The notes under the pieces were generated by a model. It made no database searches. It saw only the letters and a list, made by a program, of their open reading frames with translations, and was not told the DNA's origin. From an uncultured Saprospiraceae bacterium (GTDB taxonomy: Bacteria > Bacteroidota > Bacteroidia > Chitinophagales > Saprospiraceae), in the NCBI GenBank assembly GCA_937921775.1, contig CAKZUK010000094.1:1-34882 (forward strand): a DNA stretch of 34,882 nt, written 5' to 3'. This document shows, in pieces, positions 22,327-30,710 of this stretch; the stretch's first letter is position 1, and each line of letters starts with the position of its first letter. A program made the position numbers and the translations under genes.

Positions 22327-23976
22327 ATGAAACAGCTATTAAGCCTTGTAGTGATCCTACAATTTTTCGTTCTCCCCCAACTCGATGCTCAATGCGCAAA
22401 AGGCAACTGCTATAATGGCCGTGGTACTTATCAATTCGATTCTGGTGCCCGCTATGTTGGTGAATTTCTTAATGGTAAAATCCATGGAGAAGGGGCACTC
22501 TATTTTAGTAACGGGAACAAATATTTCGGTACCTGGGCTAACCAATACCGTGAAGGTAAAGGAAAGATGGTTTTTAGTAGCGGTGATATCTATAAGGGTA
22601 GCTTTGAGAAAAGTAAATTTTGTGGAGAAGGAACAATGGAATTTGCCAATGGTGATAAATATATGGGCGACTGGGAAAAAGATTTTCAAAACGGGAAAGG
22701 AAAGTATTTTTTCAAAAGTGGTGATGTCTACGAAGGTGATTTCAAAATTGGAAAATTTGATGGCCGTGGCACTATGAAATACGCTGATGGTTCCAAATTT
22801 ACTGGTGGTTGGAAAAATAATTATAAAGATGGGAAAGGCGTACTAACTAACGCTAGTGGTAAAACAATCGAAGGCCTTTGGCTAAGTGGTAAATTCTTAG
22901 GCGATGAAACCGAAGTCGCAGATGCTCCAGAAGAGCTAATCATCGAGAAAGAATTGAAAAATTGCAATACCTCTTTTTGTAAAGAAGGTGTAGGAGTTTA
23001 TACTTATGGTGATGAGACTAAATGGATTGGTGAGTTTAAGGACGGTTTGCCAGAAGGTCAGGGAACTTGCTATTATTCCAACGGTGACAAATATGTGGGA
23101 CATTGGAAGCGACATGCTCCACATGGTGATGGCATCATGCAATATGGTAATGGTAGAGTGCTTGGCGCGAAATGGGAATACGGTCGTCCAAAAGGTGACC
23201 TTGATTCACCAGATGATATAATTTCTCAAGAACATATCGAGGTCGACAAAGATGCAGAGATAAAAGTATGGGCAGTAGTAGTCGGAGTAGCGCGCTACGT
23301 TCACATGCCAGTCCTCAAATATACAGACGACGACGCTTATCAAATTTATGCATTTTTGAAAAGCCCAGAAGGAGGCGCTTTGCCAGACGATCAGATTCGT
23401 GTGTTGATTGATGAAGATGCTTCGCGCACCAATATTCTGAAAACAATGCGACAGATATTCCTACAGGCAGATGAAAATGATGTGGTACTACTATACTTTT
23501 CAGGTCATGGTCTACCAGGCTATTTCTTGCCAGTCGATTTTGATGGTTTTAATAATAAATTGGATCACGAAGACATCAAAGACTTATTAAGTGAATCAAA
23601 AGCAAAACACAAAATATGTTTGGCAGATGCCTGCCACTCTGGAACGCTTACTGCCATGAAAACGGCACCAGCAGAATTGGCCATTCAAAAATTTTATCAA
23701 GCATTTGAGCAATCAGGCGGTGGTACTGCACTATTGCTTTCATCAAAAGGAGATGAGTATTCATTAGAAGACGGTGGACTCCGCCAAGGAATCTTTAGCC
23801 ACTACCTTATTCGTGGCCTTAAGGGAGAAGCAGATAGCGATAAAAATAAGATTGTAACAATGGAAGAGCTTTTCAGCTACGTTCACACGAAAGTGCGCAG
23901 TTACACAGGTAATGCCCAAACACCAACGATCAGTGGTAAATTTGATCCAGCTATGCCTGTTTCCGTCATTCGCTAA
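22327..23976 (+). CDS. secreted MORN-repeat caspase-like (C14) protein 1
   Basis: The 549-residue protein joins a MORN-repeat sheet to a caspase-fold protease. Residues 1-22 are a signal peptide ending LDAQ, then Cys-containing AQCAKGNC and about eleven MORN units of the form GxYxGxFxxGKxHGxGxxxF (about 28-300) in two blocks; the second begins at NCNTSFCKEGVGVY. The caspase domain runs from KVWAVVVGVARY (about 317) to the end, with catalytic His394 in YFSGHG and Cys436 in DACHSG, so it should be active and cut after Arg or Lys as bacterial relatives do; that specificity is inferred. No T9SS tail or membrane anchor is seen. The ATG at 22327 is chosen because it starts the signal peptide. A hairpin at 24007 and a paralogue at 24154 follow. 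Confidence 0.88.
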   Translation: MKQLLSLVVILQFFVLPQLDAQCAKGNCYNGRGTYQFDSGARYVGEFLNGKIHGEGALYFSNGNKYFGTWANQYREGKGKMVFSSGDIYKGSFEKSKFCGEGTMEFANGDKYMGDWEKDFQNGKGKYFFKSGDVYEGDFKIGKFDGRGTMKYADGSKFTGGWKNNYKDGKGVLTNASGKTIEGLWLSGKFLGDETEVADAPEELIIEKELKNCNTSFCKEGVGVYTYGDETKWIGEFKDGLPEGQGTCYYSNGDKYVGHWKRHAPHGDGIMQYGNGRVLGAKWEYGRPKGDLDSPDDIISQEHIEVDKDAEIKVWAVVVGVARYVHMPVLKYTDDDAYQIYAFLKSPEGGALPDDQIRVLIDEDASRTNILKTMRQIFLQADENDVVLLYFSGHGLPGYFLPVDFDGFNNKLDHEDIKDLLSESKAKHKICLADACHSGTLTAMKTAPAELAIQKFYQAFEQSGGGTALLLSSKGDEYSLEDGGLRQGIFSHYLIRGLKGEADSDKNKIVTMEELFSYVHTKVRSYTGNAQTPTISGKFDPAMPVSVIR

Positions 23977-24006
23977 CATATACCTCTAAATACTCCCCAA
24001 AGCATA

Positions 24007-24041
24007 GAAGTCCCCGTTATTATCAGATTAACGGGGACTTC
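24007..24041 (+). terminator. hairpin after MORN-caspase gene 1
   Basis: GAAGTCCCCGTTA (24007-24019) pairs perfectly with 24029-24041 over a nine-base loop. The GC-rich stem suits a terminator, but only CTAGATTT follows, so termination may be partial. Confidence 0.65.
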
Positions 24042-24153
24042 CTAGATTTCAGTACACTAATTACGATTTTTGGTAATATATTTGTAACATAGACCAAAGG
24101 ACACAACCTTTTCGTTATACCCTACGTAAAGAAAAAAAAACACAATCAATAAC

Positions 24154-25836
24154 ATGAGACATTTTATCCTATTCCTCTTCTGTACTTTTTTTACATTACA
24201 GCTATCTGCTCAATGCGTAGCGGGCGATTGCCAAAACGGTAAAGGCACCTACGTTTTTCCAAGTGGAGCAAAATATGTTGGTTCATTCCAAGACGGCGAA
24301 ATTCATGGCGTTGGGGTTTGTTACTATACAAATGGTAGCAAATATTCAGGACAGTGGTTACACCGTTATCCGGAAGGTAAAGGCACCAAAACATTTGTAG
24401 ATGGTACCAAGCGAACCGGCGATTGGTTAAAGGGACAGGCTATTGATGAAAATGGAGAGATTGTAGAATTTACTGCAAAGGGTGAAGTCGAAGAAGATGA
24501 TGGTACAGATATTCAGACTGGATGTGTTACAGGTGACTGTGAGGATGGAAAAGGTGTTTTTGCTTATGCAGATGGTAGTCGTTATGAAGGACAATTTGCA
24601 AGTGGAAAACTCCATGGATTTGGAAGTTTGTTTAGCGCGAGCGGAGATAAGTTTGTTGGTTCTTTCGAAAATAATTTCCAAAACGGAAGTGGAACGATGT
24701 TTCATGCAGATGGTACCAAATCAGTTGGACAATGGATGGAAGGCGAATTCCATGGAGATACCTTTAGAGAAATGGGCATCGAAGGTTGCCAGCAGGGTGA
24801 TTGTGAAAATGGAAAAGGTACTTACATTTATAAAGATGGTGAAGCCAAATATGTTGGTCTATTCAAAGACGGTCTTGCGAGTGGATTAGGTACTTGCTTT
24901 TACTCGAATGGTGAGCGCTACGAAGGTGATTGGGCAGCTGGGATGTTTGAAGGAACAGGTACCTTATATATGTTGGACGGAACACAGGTAGATGGTAACT
25001 GGGAAGAGGGAACTTACATGGGTAAAGAAATACCATCAGATTTAGCTACAGCTAAGAAAGAAGAAGTAATAAAAGAGTCAGTAGATCTTCTAGCTGTAAA
25101 AGAGGCAAAAACAATGAAAGTATGGGCAGTGATTATTGGTGTGGCAGATTATAGCCACATGCCTGCACTAAAATATACGGATGACGATGCCTACCGGGTA
25201 TTCTCATTTTTGAAAAGCCCAGCAGGTGGCGCGCTTAAAGATGAGCAAATCAGAATTCTAATCGATGAAAATGCCACCAAAGAAAAAATCACAAACGCTT
25301 TGACCGAAGTCTTCGGCAAAGCAGGTGAGAATGATTTAGTAATGATGTACTACTCAGGTCACGGCCTAAAAGGATCATTCTTACCTATCGACTTTGATGG
25401 TTTCAACAACAAATTAGGTCACGACGAAGTCAGCCGAATACTAAAAAGTAGTAAAGCAAAATACAAAGTATGCATCGCAGATGCCTGTCACTCCGGAAGT
25501 CTCCTTGCCATGAAAAGCGGAACAGTTGACAACCTATTGGCAACCTATTACACCTCATTGGCGAAAGCCGATTCAGGTACGGCATTAATCATGTCTTCTA
25601 AATCTAGCGAGACTTCACTAGAGTCTAGCGGTCTCCGTCAAGGCGTATTCAGTCACTTTCTACAAAGAGGGATGAAAGGAGAAGCTGATACCGATGGCAA
25701 CAAGATTGTATCGATCAGCGAACTGTTTGAATATATTTCAGAGAATGTTCGAACTTATACTGGTTTCCGCCAATCTCCAGTAATTGAGGGCGATTTTGAT
25801 CCAACTATGACGATAGGAGTGGTGCGAGAGGATTAG
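24154..25836 (+). CDS. secreted MORN-repeat caspase-like (C14) protein 2
   Basis: A 560-residue paralogue of the preceding gene product. The signal peptide ends LSA before Gln20; three MORN blocks follow, each opened by a CxxxxC head: QCVAGDCQNGKGTY (Cys21, Cys26), GCVTGDCEDGKGVF (about 125-138) and GCQQGDCENGKGTY (about 211-224). The caspase domain starts near KVWAVIIGVADY (about 324) and has catalytic His403 (YYSGHG) and Cys445 (DACHSG). The protease domains of the two proteins are clearly closer to each other than the MORN parts, which differ in number of blocks. A TATATTTG at 24077-24084 may be its own -7 element. It appears exported and soluble. The role is unknown; a peptide-cutting or self-destructive activity outside the cytoplasm is possible. 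Confidence 0.88.
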   Translation: MRHFILFLFCTFFTLQLSAQCVAGDCQNGKGTYVFPSGAKYVGSFQDGEIHGVGVCYYTNGSKYSGQWLHRYPEGKGTKTFVDGTKRTGDWLKGQAIDENGEIVEFTAKGEVEEDDGTDIQTGCVTGDCEDGKGVFAYADGSRYEGQFASGKLHGFGSLFSASGDKFVGSFENNFQNGSGTMFHADGTKSVGQWMEGEFHGDTFREMGIEGCQQGDCENGKGTYIYKDGEAKYVGLFKDGLASGLGTCFYSNGERYEGDWAAGMFEGTGTLYMLDGTQVDGNWEEGTYMGKEIPSDLATAKKEEVIKESVDLLAVKEAKTMKVWAVIIGVADYSHMPALKYTDDDAYRVFSFLKSPAGGALKDEQIRILIDENATKEKITNALTEVFGKAGENDLVMMYYSGHGLKGSFLPIDFDGFNNKLGHDEVSRILKSSKAKYKVCIADACHSGSLLAMKSGTVDNLLATYYTSLAKADSGTALIMSSKSSETSLESSGLRQGVFSHFLQRGMKGEADTDGNKIVSISELFEYISENVRTYTGFRQSPVIEGDFDPTMTIGVVRED

Positions 25837-25939
25837 CTTTGGCTTTTAGTAAAAGAAAGTAAATTGACTATTAAACATTTAATTACGAATAATCCCCTAT
25901 CAATTCAATCGAAATTCATATGTTTGCGCAAAGCAACCA

Positions 25940-27814
25940 ATGAGAAACATAAAAAAGATATTAGGAATATCAGCTTTCTATCATGACGCTGCAGCAGCAC
26001 TTGTCATTGGTGGAGAAGTTGTCGCTGCGGCACAAGAAGAACGATTTACACGCATCAAACAGGCCGCCGATTTTCCTGTTCATGCGATACAGTATTGTTT
26101 GACAGAAGCGGGCTTAGATATAGACGAATTGGATGCGGTTATTTTTTATGACAAACCCCTACTTAAGTTTGAACGGTTGTTGGAAACCTACTATGCCTTT
26201 GCTCCTAAAGGTTTGCAATCCTTCCTAAAAGCCATCCCGGTTTGGATTGATGAAAAAATGTTTTTGAAAAAACAGATATATGAAGGCTTGAAAGAGGTAG
26301 GTGTTTATGACAAAAAGAAGCTCAATCTATTATTTACAGAACATCACTTATCACATGCCGCTTCCGCTTTTTATCCCTCAGAATTTGATAAAGCAGCTAT
26401 CCTTACAATTGATGGAGTAGGGGAATGGTGTACCGCATCTATCGGCTTGGGAGAAGGTAGTAAAATTACCTTTTTAAAAGAAATGAATTTTCCCCATTCG
26501 GTGGGTTTGCTCTACAGTGCTTTTACCTACTACTTAGGGTTTAAAGTCAATTCGGGTGAATACAAATTAATGGGCTTAGCTCCTTATGGTAACCCACATG
26601 CAAACGAAACAGCAGAATTTATTGAAAAGATAAAATCAACACTGGTTGATATAAAAGAGGACGGCTCTATTTGGTTAGACCAATCGTATTTTAATTATGC
26701 AACGGGCCTTCGAATGGTTGTTGATAAAAAATGGGAAAAACTATTTGGATTAGCACGACGAGAAGAGGCTATAGATATTGATCAAAGCCATTGTAATCTA
26801 GCTTTCGCAATTCAGCAGGTGACAGAAGAGATTGTTCTGAAAATGGCTAAGGAGGCAAAACGAATTACCGGAGTCGAGAATCTTTGCATGGCCGGAGGAG
26901 TAGCGCTGAATTGTGTCGCAAATGGTAAACTATCAAAAGCTGGTATCTTCAAAAATATTTATTTTCAACCAGCGGCTGGTGATGCAGGAGGTGCTTTGGG
27001 AGCTGCAATGGCCGCGAGTCAAATGTATTTTGGCGAAGACCGGACTTCACCAATCGAAGGAGGTCAAATGAAAGGGACTTACTTAGGTCCTGCATTTTCT
27101 GATAAAGAAATCAGACAAATGAGTCTCAAAGTAAAAGGGGTTTACCAAGAGCTTGATGACTTAGATGAACTTTGTAAAATAGTTGCTGGCAAGATTGCAG
27201 AGGGAGAGGTCGTCGGATGGTTTCAAGGGAGAATGGAATTTGGACCAAGGGCACTTGGTAATCGTAGCATTCTTGGAGATGCTCGAAACCCAGAAATGCA
27301 AAAAAAATTAAACCTTAAAATAAAATATCGCGAAGGATTCAGACCTTTTGCACCTTCTGTTTTGAGTGAAGATGTAAGCGACTTTTTTGATATGGAAGTC
27401 GACTCACCATACATGCTTCTGGTCGCTCCGGTGAAAGAAGCGCGGAGGAAAAAAATGCCAGACAATTATTATGAAATGCCTTTGTGGGAGCGACTCTACC
27501 ATGATCGTAGTGATGTACAATCGATAACGCATCTTGATTTTTCTGCTAGAGTTCAAACGGTTCACCAATCAACAAATCCACGCTATTGGAAGTTGATCAA
27601 CGAGCTTAAACTAAAAACAGGATTTGGTCTGGTTGTAAATACGAGTTTTAATGTACGGGGTGAACCGATTGTGTGCACGCCATATGATGCTTATCGTTGC
27701 TTTATGTCCACAGAGATGGATTGCCTAGTTATCAACGATTTTGTTTATATCAAAAAGGAACAACCGGATTGGGAAAACAAAGAAAAGTGGAGGCTTGAGT
27801 TTAAAAAAGATTAA
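25940..27814 (+). CDS. carbamoyltransferase (NodU/CmcH/SxtI family)
   Basis: These enzymes move a carbamoyl group from carbamoyl phosphate, through carbamoyl-AMP, to a hydroxyl of a sugar or small molecule. The 624-residue protein has the TsaD-like N-terminal domain with His15 in SAFYHDAAAA, QEERFTRIK near residue 38, EHHLSHAASAFYPS near 135, TIDGVGEW near 155, and NSGEYKLMGLAPYG near 210. The C-terminal domain has GWFQGRMEFGPRALGNRSILGD near 433 and FGLVVNTSFNVRGEPIVCTP near 570. Genes for an SGNH hydrolase, a 49-residue DUF5989 protein and an SxtJ protein follow on the same strand, so it is the first gene of a four-gene cassette. The carbamoylated product is unknown; a surface glycan or a secreted small molecule would fit. 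Confidence 0.92.
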   Translation: MRNIKKILGISAFYHDAAAALVIGGEVVAAAQEERFTRIKQAADFPVHAIQYCLTEAGLDIDELDAVIFYDKPLLKFERLLETYYAFAPKGLQSFLKAIPVWIDEKMFLKKQIYEGLKEVGVYDKKKLNLLFTEHHLSHAASAFYPSEFDKAAILTIDGVGEWCTASIGLGEGSKITFLKEMNFPHSVGLLYSAFTYYLGFKVNSGEYKLMGLAPYGNPHANETAEFIEKIKSTLVDIKEDGSIWLDQSYFNYATGLRMVVDKKWEKLFGLARREEAIDIDQSHCNLAFAIQQVTEEIVLKMAKEAKRITGVENLCMAGGVALNCVANGKLSKAGIFKNIYFQPAAGDAGGALGAAMAASQMYFGEDRTSPIEGGQMKGTYLGPAFSDKEIRQMSLKVKGVYQELDDLDELCKIVAGKIAEGEVVGWFQGRMEFGPRALGNRSILGDARNPEMQKKLNLKIKYREGFRPFAPSVLSEDVSDFFDMEVDSPYMLLVAPVKEARRKKMPDNYYEMPLWERLYHDRSDVQSITHLDFSARVQTVHQSTNPRYWKLINELKLKTGFGLVVNTSFNVRGEPIVCTPYDAYRCFMSTEMDCLVINDFVYIKKEQPDWENKEKWRLEFKKD

Positions 27815-27831
27815 GTAATTGATGGAAAAAG

Positions 27832-27870
27832 AAGTAAGCATGACTTGTTGCTTGTTTTGAGCACTTACTT
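27832..27870 (+). repeat. intercistronic hairpin
   Basis: AAGTAAG (27832-27838) pairs with CTTACTT (27864-27870), ending three bases before the ATG of the SGNH gene. It could affect processing or ribosome entry at that start. Confidence 0.4.
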
Positions 27871-27873
27871 ATT

Positions 27874-28998
27874 ATGAAAAGATATATCGGAAATTTAATG
27901 CTTGTAATTTTTTCAACAATCTTTATTGTTGCAGTTCTTGAAATTATGAGTCGTTTATTATATGGAACGGAATTTATCGATGGCTATGAATATCGATTGG
28001 CTCAACCAGAGCCGTATAAAGATTCAGACTATTTTTCTAAATCGTTTGTTGAAGAGTCTTTTTATCAGCCCGGGAATTGGATCAATCCGGAAGGAACTAG
28101 AATCCTTTATCCCGCGAATTACGAAAGCAATTACTTTAATGTTGTAGAGCATAAGAGGGTGACTACTGATCCTCCAGAAAATAATACACATACTATTCAT
28201 TTGTTTGGAGGTTCTACAATTTACAATGGAGAAGTTCCGGACGAATATACAGTTGCTAGTTATTTGCAGCGGATATTCAATGTAAAGGCCCCTCAGAAAT
28301 ATAGAGTACTTAATTATGGGGCTAATTCAATCAATACTTCTCAGCAATTAGAGCGATTGAAAACCATTGATGTGCAGCCTAGAGATATTGTGGTGTTTTA
28401 TGGTGGAGTGAATGATTCCTGGCTTTTTACATCGGGAAGAATAGATGGGTGGATTAAAGGTGAAAATTTGGTAGCATTAGGCAGGCTTAATACGATACAA
28501 AAAGTAAGATTTCGAGTGCATGAAAAATTAAAAAGGCGATCAAAATTTATTAGCAAATTCCTTAATCCGCATACTAGTCATATACCTGATTTTTTAAAAG
28601 ATAGTACTAAGGTCGAGCAAATGAAAATTGATTTAGCAAAATCGTACATCAGTTCTATTACAATAGCAGACTCGATATCTAGGTCGAAAGAAGCTGTGTT
28701 TTTCAATTTTCTTCAGCCTACTATATTAACACGTTCTGAATTACCAATGAATGAAAAAGAATTTCTTCAAAATAATACTTTAACGCCCGAGTCATGGCTC
28801 CTTGCTATGAAATATAGTTACCCCGTTTTATTCGATTCAAATATCAAGCTTGGAAATCAGGGGATAAATTCCAAAGAGCTGACCTCTATATTTGATCAAT
28901 CCAACGAGAGTTACTATCTTGACATTTGTCATCTGACGGAGAAAGGAAATAACGCTGTAGCAACAGCAATTAGTAATGCGATGCTTGAAAGTTTTTGA
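27874..28998 (+). CDS. membrane-anchored SGNH/GDSL hydrolase-like protein
   Basis: The 374-residue protein has an N-terminal membrane segment (residues 5-26) and a C-terminal SGNH hydrolase domain outside the cytoplasm. Catalytic blocks can be placed: Ser114 in HLFGGSTIYNGE, Gly in NYGANS near 150, Asn180 in FYGGVND, and Asp350/His353 in YLDICHLTEKG. SGNH enzymes hydrolyse or transfer acyl esters, often acetyl groups on sugars. It lies 59 bases after the carbamoyltransferase gene and 26 bases before the DUF5989 gene, in one likely operon, so it probably works on the same envelope or secreted molecule. Substrate is unknown. Confidence 0.85.
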   Translation: MKRYIGNLMLVIFSTIFIVAVLEIMSRLLYGTEFIDGYEYRLAQPEPYKDSDYFSKSFVEESFYQPGNWINPEGTRILYPANYESNYFNVVEHKRVTTDPPENNTHTIHLFGGSTIYNGEVPDEYTVASYLQRIFNVKAPQKYRVLNYGANSINTSQQLERLKTIDVQPRDIVVFYGGVNDSWLFTSGRIDGWIKGENLVALGRLNTIQKVRFRVHEKLKRRSKFISKFLNPHTSHIPDFLKDSTKVEQMKIDLAKSYISSITIADSISRSKEAVFFNFLQPTILTRSELPMNEKEFLQNNTLTPESWLLAMKYSYPVLFDSNIKLGNQGINSKELTSIFDQSNESYYLDICHLTEKGNNAVATAISNAMLESF

Positions 28999-29024
28999 AG
29001 CATATAACCCAAATAGATTAGAAA

Positions 29025-29174
29025 ATGGATTTACTAAAGGACCTTTGGCTTTTCATGAAAGAACGAAAAAAATTTTGGTTGGCGCCCATTATTATCGTAT
29101 TGTTACTACTAGGAGTATTAATTGTTTTTGGAGGTGGAAGTTCCTTAGCTCCTTTTATCTATTCAATTTTTTAA
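29025..29174 (+). CDS. DUF5989 family small membrane protein
   Basis: A 49-residue protein beginning MDLLKDLWLFMKERKKFW, with one membrane helix (about residues 19-38, IIIVLLLLGVLIVFGGG) and the tail SSLAPFIYSIF. The basic KERKKFWLAP block before the helix and the APFIY end are the marks of DUF5989, a small family found beside SxtJ and carbamoyltransferase genes. It is too short for usual gene-length limits and easily missed. It starts 26 bases after the SGNH gene and stops 4 bases before the SxtJ gene. The basic side should face the cytoplasm. No function is known; it may be an accessory subunit of the SxtJ or transferase complex. Confidence 0.85.
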   Translation: MDLLKDLWLFMKERKKFWLAPIIIVLLLLGVLIVFGGGSSLAPFIYSIF

Positions 29175-29178
29175 GTTA

Positions 29179-29547
29179 ATGGAGAAGTTTAAATCAAATC
29201 CGTCAAAGACAGTCCTAACTATTTCCATGGGCTTTCTCGTCATGTATTTATTCGCAAAATGGAATTGGGCAATCAAGGTTTCAGTGGTAATTGGCCTGAT
29301 AGGAGTATTCTCTACTTATCTGAGCCAAAAAATAGAATGGCTTTGGATGGGACTTGGTGGCCTACTTGGCTTGGTTGTCCCCAAAATTTTACTGTCCATT
29401 ATCTTCTACTTTTTTCTATTCCCAATTGCAAGCCTTTCTAAGTTATTCACGAAAACGGATACTTTAATGCTTAAGAATGAAAGGAAAACCACATTCAACG
29501 ACAGCAAAAAGGAGTTTGAGAAGGCAGATTTTGAGAAAATATGGTAA
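29179..29547 (+). CDS. SxtJ family membrane protein
   Basis: A 122-residue protein with three or four membrane segments (about residues 12-25, 30-48, 54-68 and 70-86) and a polar, charged C-terminus (LFTKTDTLMLKNERKTTFNDSKKEFEKADFEKIW). The segment KIEWLWMGLGGLLGLVVPKILLSIIFYFFLFPI is typical of SxtJ, named from the saxitoxin cluster of cyanobacteria where sxtI (carbamoyltransferase), sxtJ and sxtK lie together. Here the gene is the last of the cassette, four bases after the DUF5989 stop. Function is unknown in all organisms I know of. No toxin pathway genes are present, so no saxitoxin link beyond the shared module should be assumed. Confidence 0.85.
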   Translation: MEKFKSNPSKTVLTISMGFLVMYLFAKWNWAIKVSVVIGLIGVFSTYLSQKIEWLWMGLGGLLGLVVPKILLSIIFYFFLFPIASLSKLFTKTDTLMLKNERKTTFNDSKKEFEKADFEKIW

Positions 29548-29784
29548 TCTGACTAAAATAGAAATAAGAACGATCAAAAACAAAAGTGACAACTTCATTA
29601 AATGTATTAGCGGGCAGATCTCTCCTTATTGCTTGCTGTAGCGAAGAAAAAAGGCCGAAGAATGGGCATGGCATTATCTACCTAGTGTACTCTAGGTGAT
29701 TAGCTATAGTTGCCTACAAATACACCCATCAATCTACGTCTTACCAGTATTAGTTGCCAATCACTCAAGTAAATTTGACTTTCT
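29548..29784. other. gene-free stretch before the ribosomal protein operon
   Basis: Contains a small hairpin ACCTAG ... CTAGGT (29681-29698). No terminator with a T-run and no open frame of note is visible after the SxtJ gene. Confidence 0.5.
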
Positions 29785-29816
29785 TTTGCATAAACACACT
29801 TTAATCGCTATCTTTG
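29785..29816 (+). promoter_or_regulatory. promoter of the rpsF-rpsR-rplI operon
   Basis: TTTG (29785-29788), 20 bases, TATCTTTG (29809-29816). A near-perfect Bacteroidota promoter, 39 bases before the rpsF ATG. Confidence 0.88.
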
Positions 29817-29855
29817 CAGCCGTTTTCTTAATTATTTAACAAAAATAACTTCTTA

Positions 29856-30356
29856 ATGAATCAGTATGAAGTAACTTTCGTTGTAGATCCGGTGCTGTCG
29901 GGCGACGAAATTAAATCGACAGCTCAGACGTATGTTGACTTTGTTACCACACATGGTGGTGAGATCGTATTTACAGATGAGATGGGCTTGAAGCAATTAG
30001 CTTACCCAATCAAGAAACGCACCACCGGTGTATACTACTGCATCGAATACAAAGTACCCAACGTGGAAATGATTAGTAAAATGGAATTAGCTTTCCGTCG
30101 TGATGAGCGTATCATGCGCTTTTTGACTGTCAGACTTGATAAGTTTGGGGTTAAATTCAACGAGGACAGACGTAACGGACTTATCGGAAAGAAAAGAGCT
30201 GGTAAGAAAGATAAAGATGCTCCTAAGGAAACAGCGAAGAAAGCTGCTCCGGCTAAAAAGCCAGTTCAGAAACCAGCAAAGCCAGTTCAGAAAGTAGCTG
30301 CCGCCGCCGCTGCTCCTGTTGTTGCTGCTGCCGCTGCAAAATCTGAAGAGGAATAA
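29856..30356 (+). CDS. rpsF: 30S ribosomal protein S6
   Basis: S6 binds the platform of the small subunit together with S18, encoded next. The first 110 or so of 166 residues are the usual S6 fold (MNQYEVTFVVDPVLSG ... KRTTGVYYCIEY ... RRDERIMRFLTVRLDKF). The last 55 residues are a low-complexity tail of Lys, Ala and Pro (KKAAPAKKPVQKPAKPVQK, then Ala-rich, ending SEEE). A tail of this kind is known in some Bacteroidota S6 proteins but is long here. It is the first gene of the operon, downstream of a strong promoter. Confidence 0.96.
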   Translation: MNQYEVTFVVDPVLSGDEIKSTAQTYVDFVTTHGGEIVFTDEMGLKQLAYPIKKRTTGVYYCIEYKVPNVEMISKMELAFRRDERIMRFLTVRLDKFGVKFNEDRRNGLIGKKRAGKKDKDAPKETAKKAAPAKKPVQKPAKPVQKVAAAAAAPVVAAAAAKSEEE

Positions 30357-30387
30357 TCCATTTACTAAAAATTAAAATCTAAATATC

Positions 30388-30654
30388 ATGGCATCTAGAG
30401 ACGATATCAAGTTTTTGAGCAACCCTAACATTGGGTCATTACGCAAAAAATACTGCCGTTTCCGTAAATACGGTATTCGACACATCGATTACAAGGACCC
30501 AGACTTCTTGTTACAATTCATCAACGAGCAAGGTAAAGTTCTTCCTCGTCGTATAACTGGTAACTCTTTGAAGTACCAACGTAAAGTAGCTACAGCCGTT
30601 AAGCGTGCAAGACACTTGGCTATTCTACCTTATGTAGCAGATTTGCTCAAATAA
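30388..30654 (+). CDS. rpsR: 30S ribosomal protein S18
   Basis: An 88-residue protein with the full S18 pattern: [64 protein letters not shown]. The CxxC zinc site found in some S18 proteins is reduced to a single Cys. It lies 31 bases after rpsF and 56 before rplI. Confidence 0.97.
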   Translation: MASRDDIKFLSNPNIGSLRKKYCRFRKYGIRHIDYKDPDFLLQFINEQGKVLPRRITGNSLKYQRKVATAVKRARHLAILPYVADLLK

Positions 30655-30710
30655 TTGGCGAAGGATTCTTCCTTCCCTCATTATTAATGTTAACGTAAAA
30701 TTTTATCAAT

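Noticed and set aside
22385..24889. Long open frames in other frames across the MORN genes
   Set aside because: They are shadows produced by the regular GGT/GAT/AAA codon pattern of MORN repeats; the real frame has signal peptide, MORN and caspase domains.
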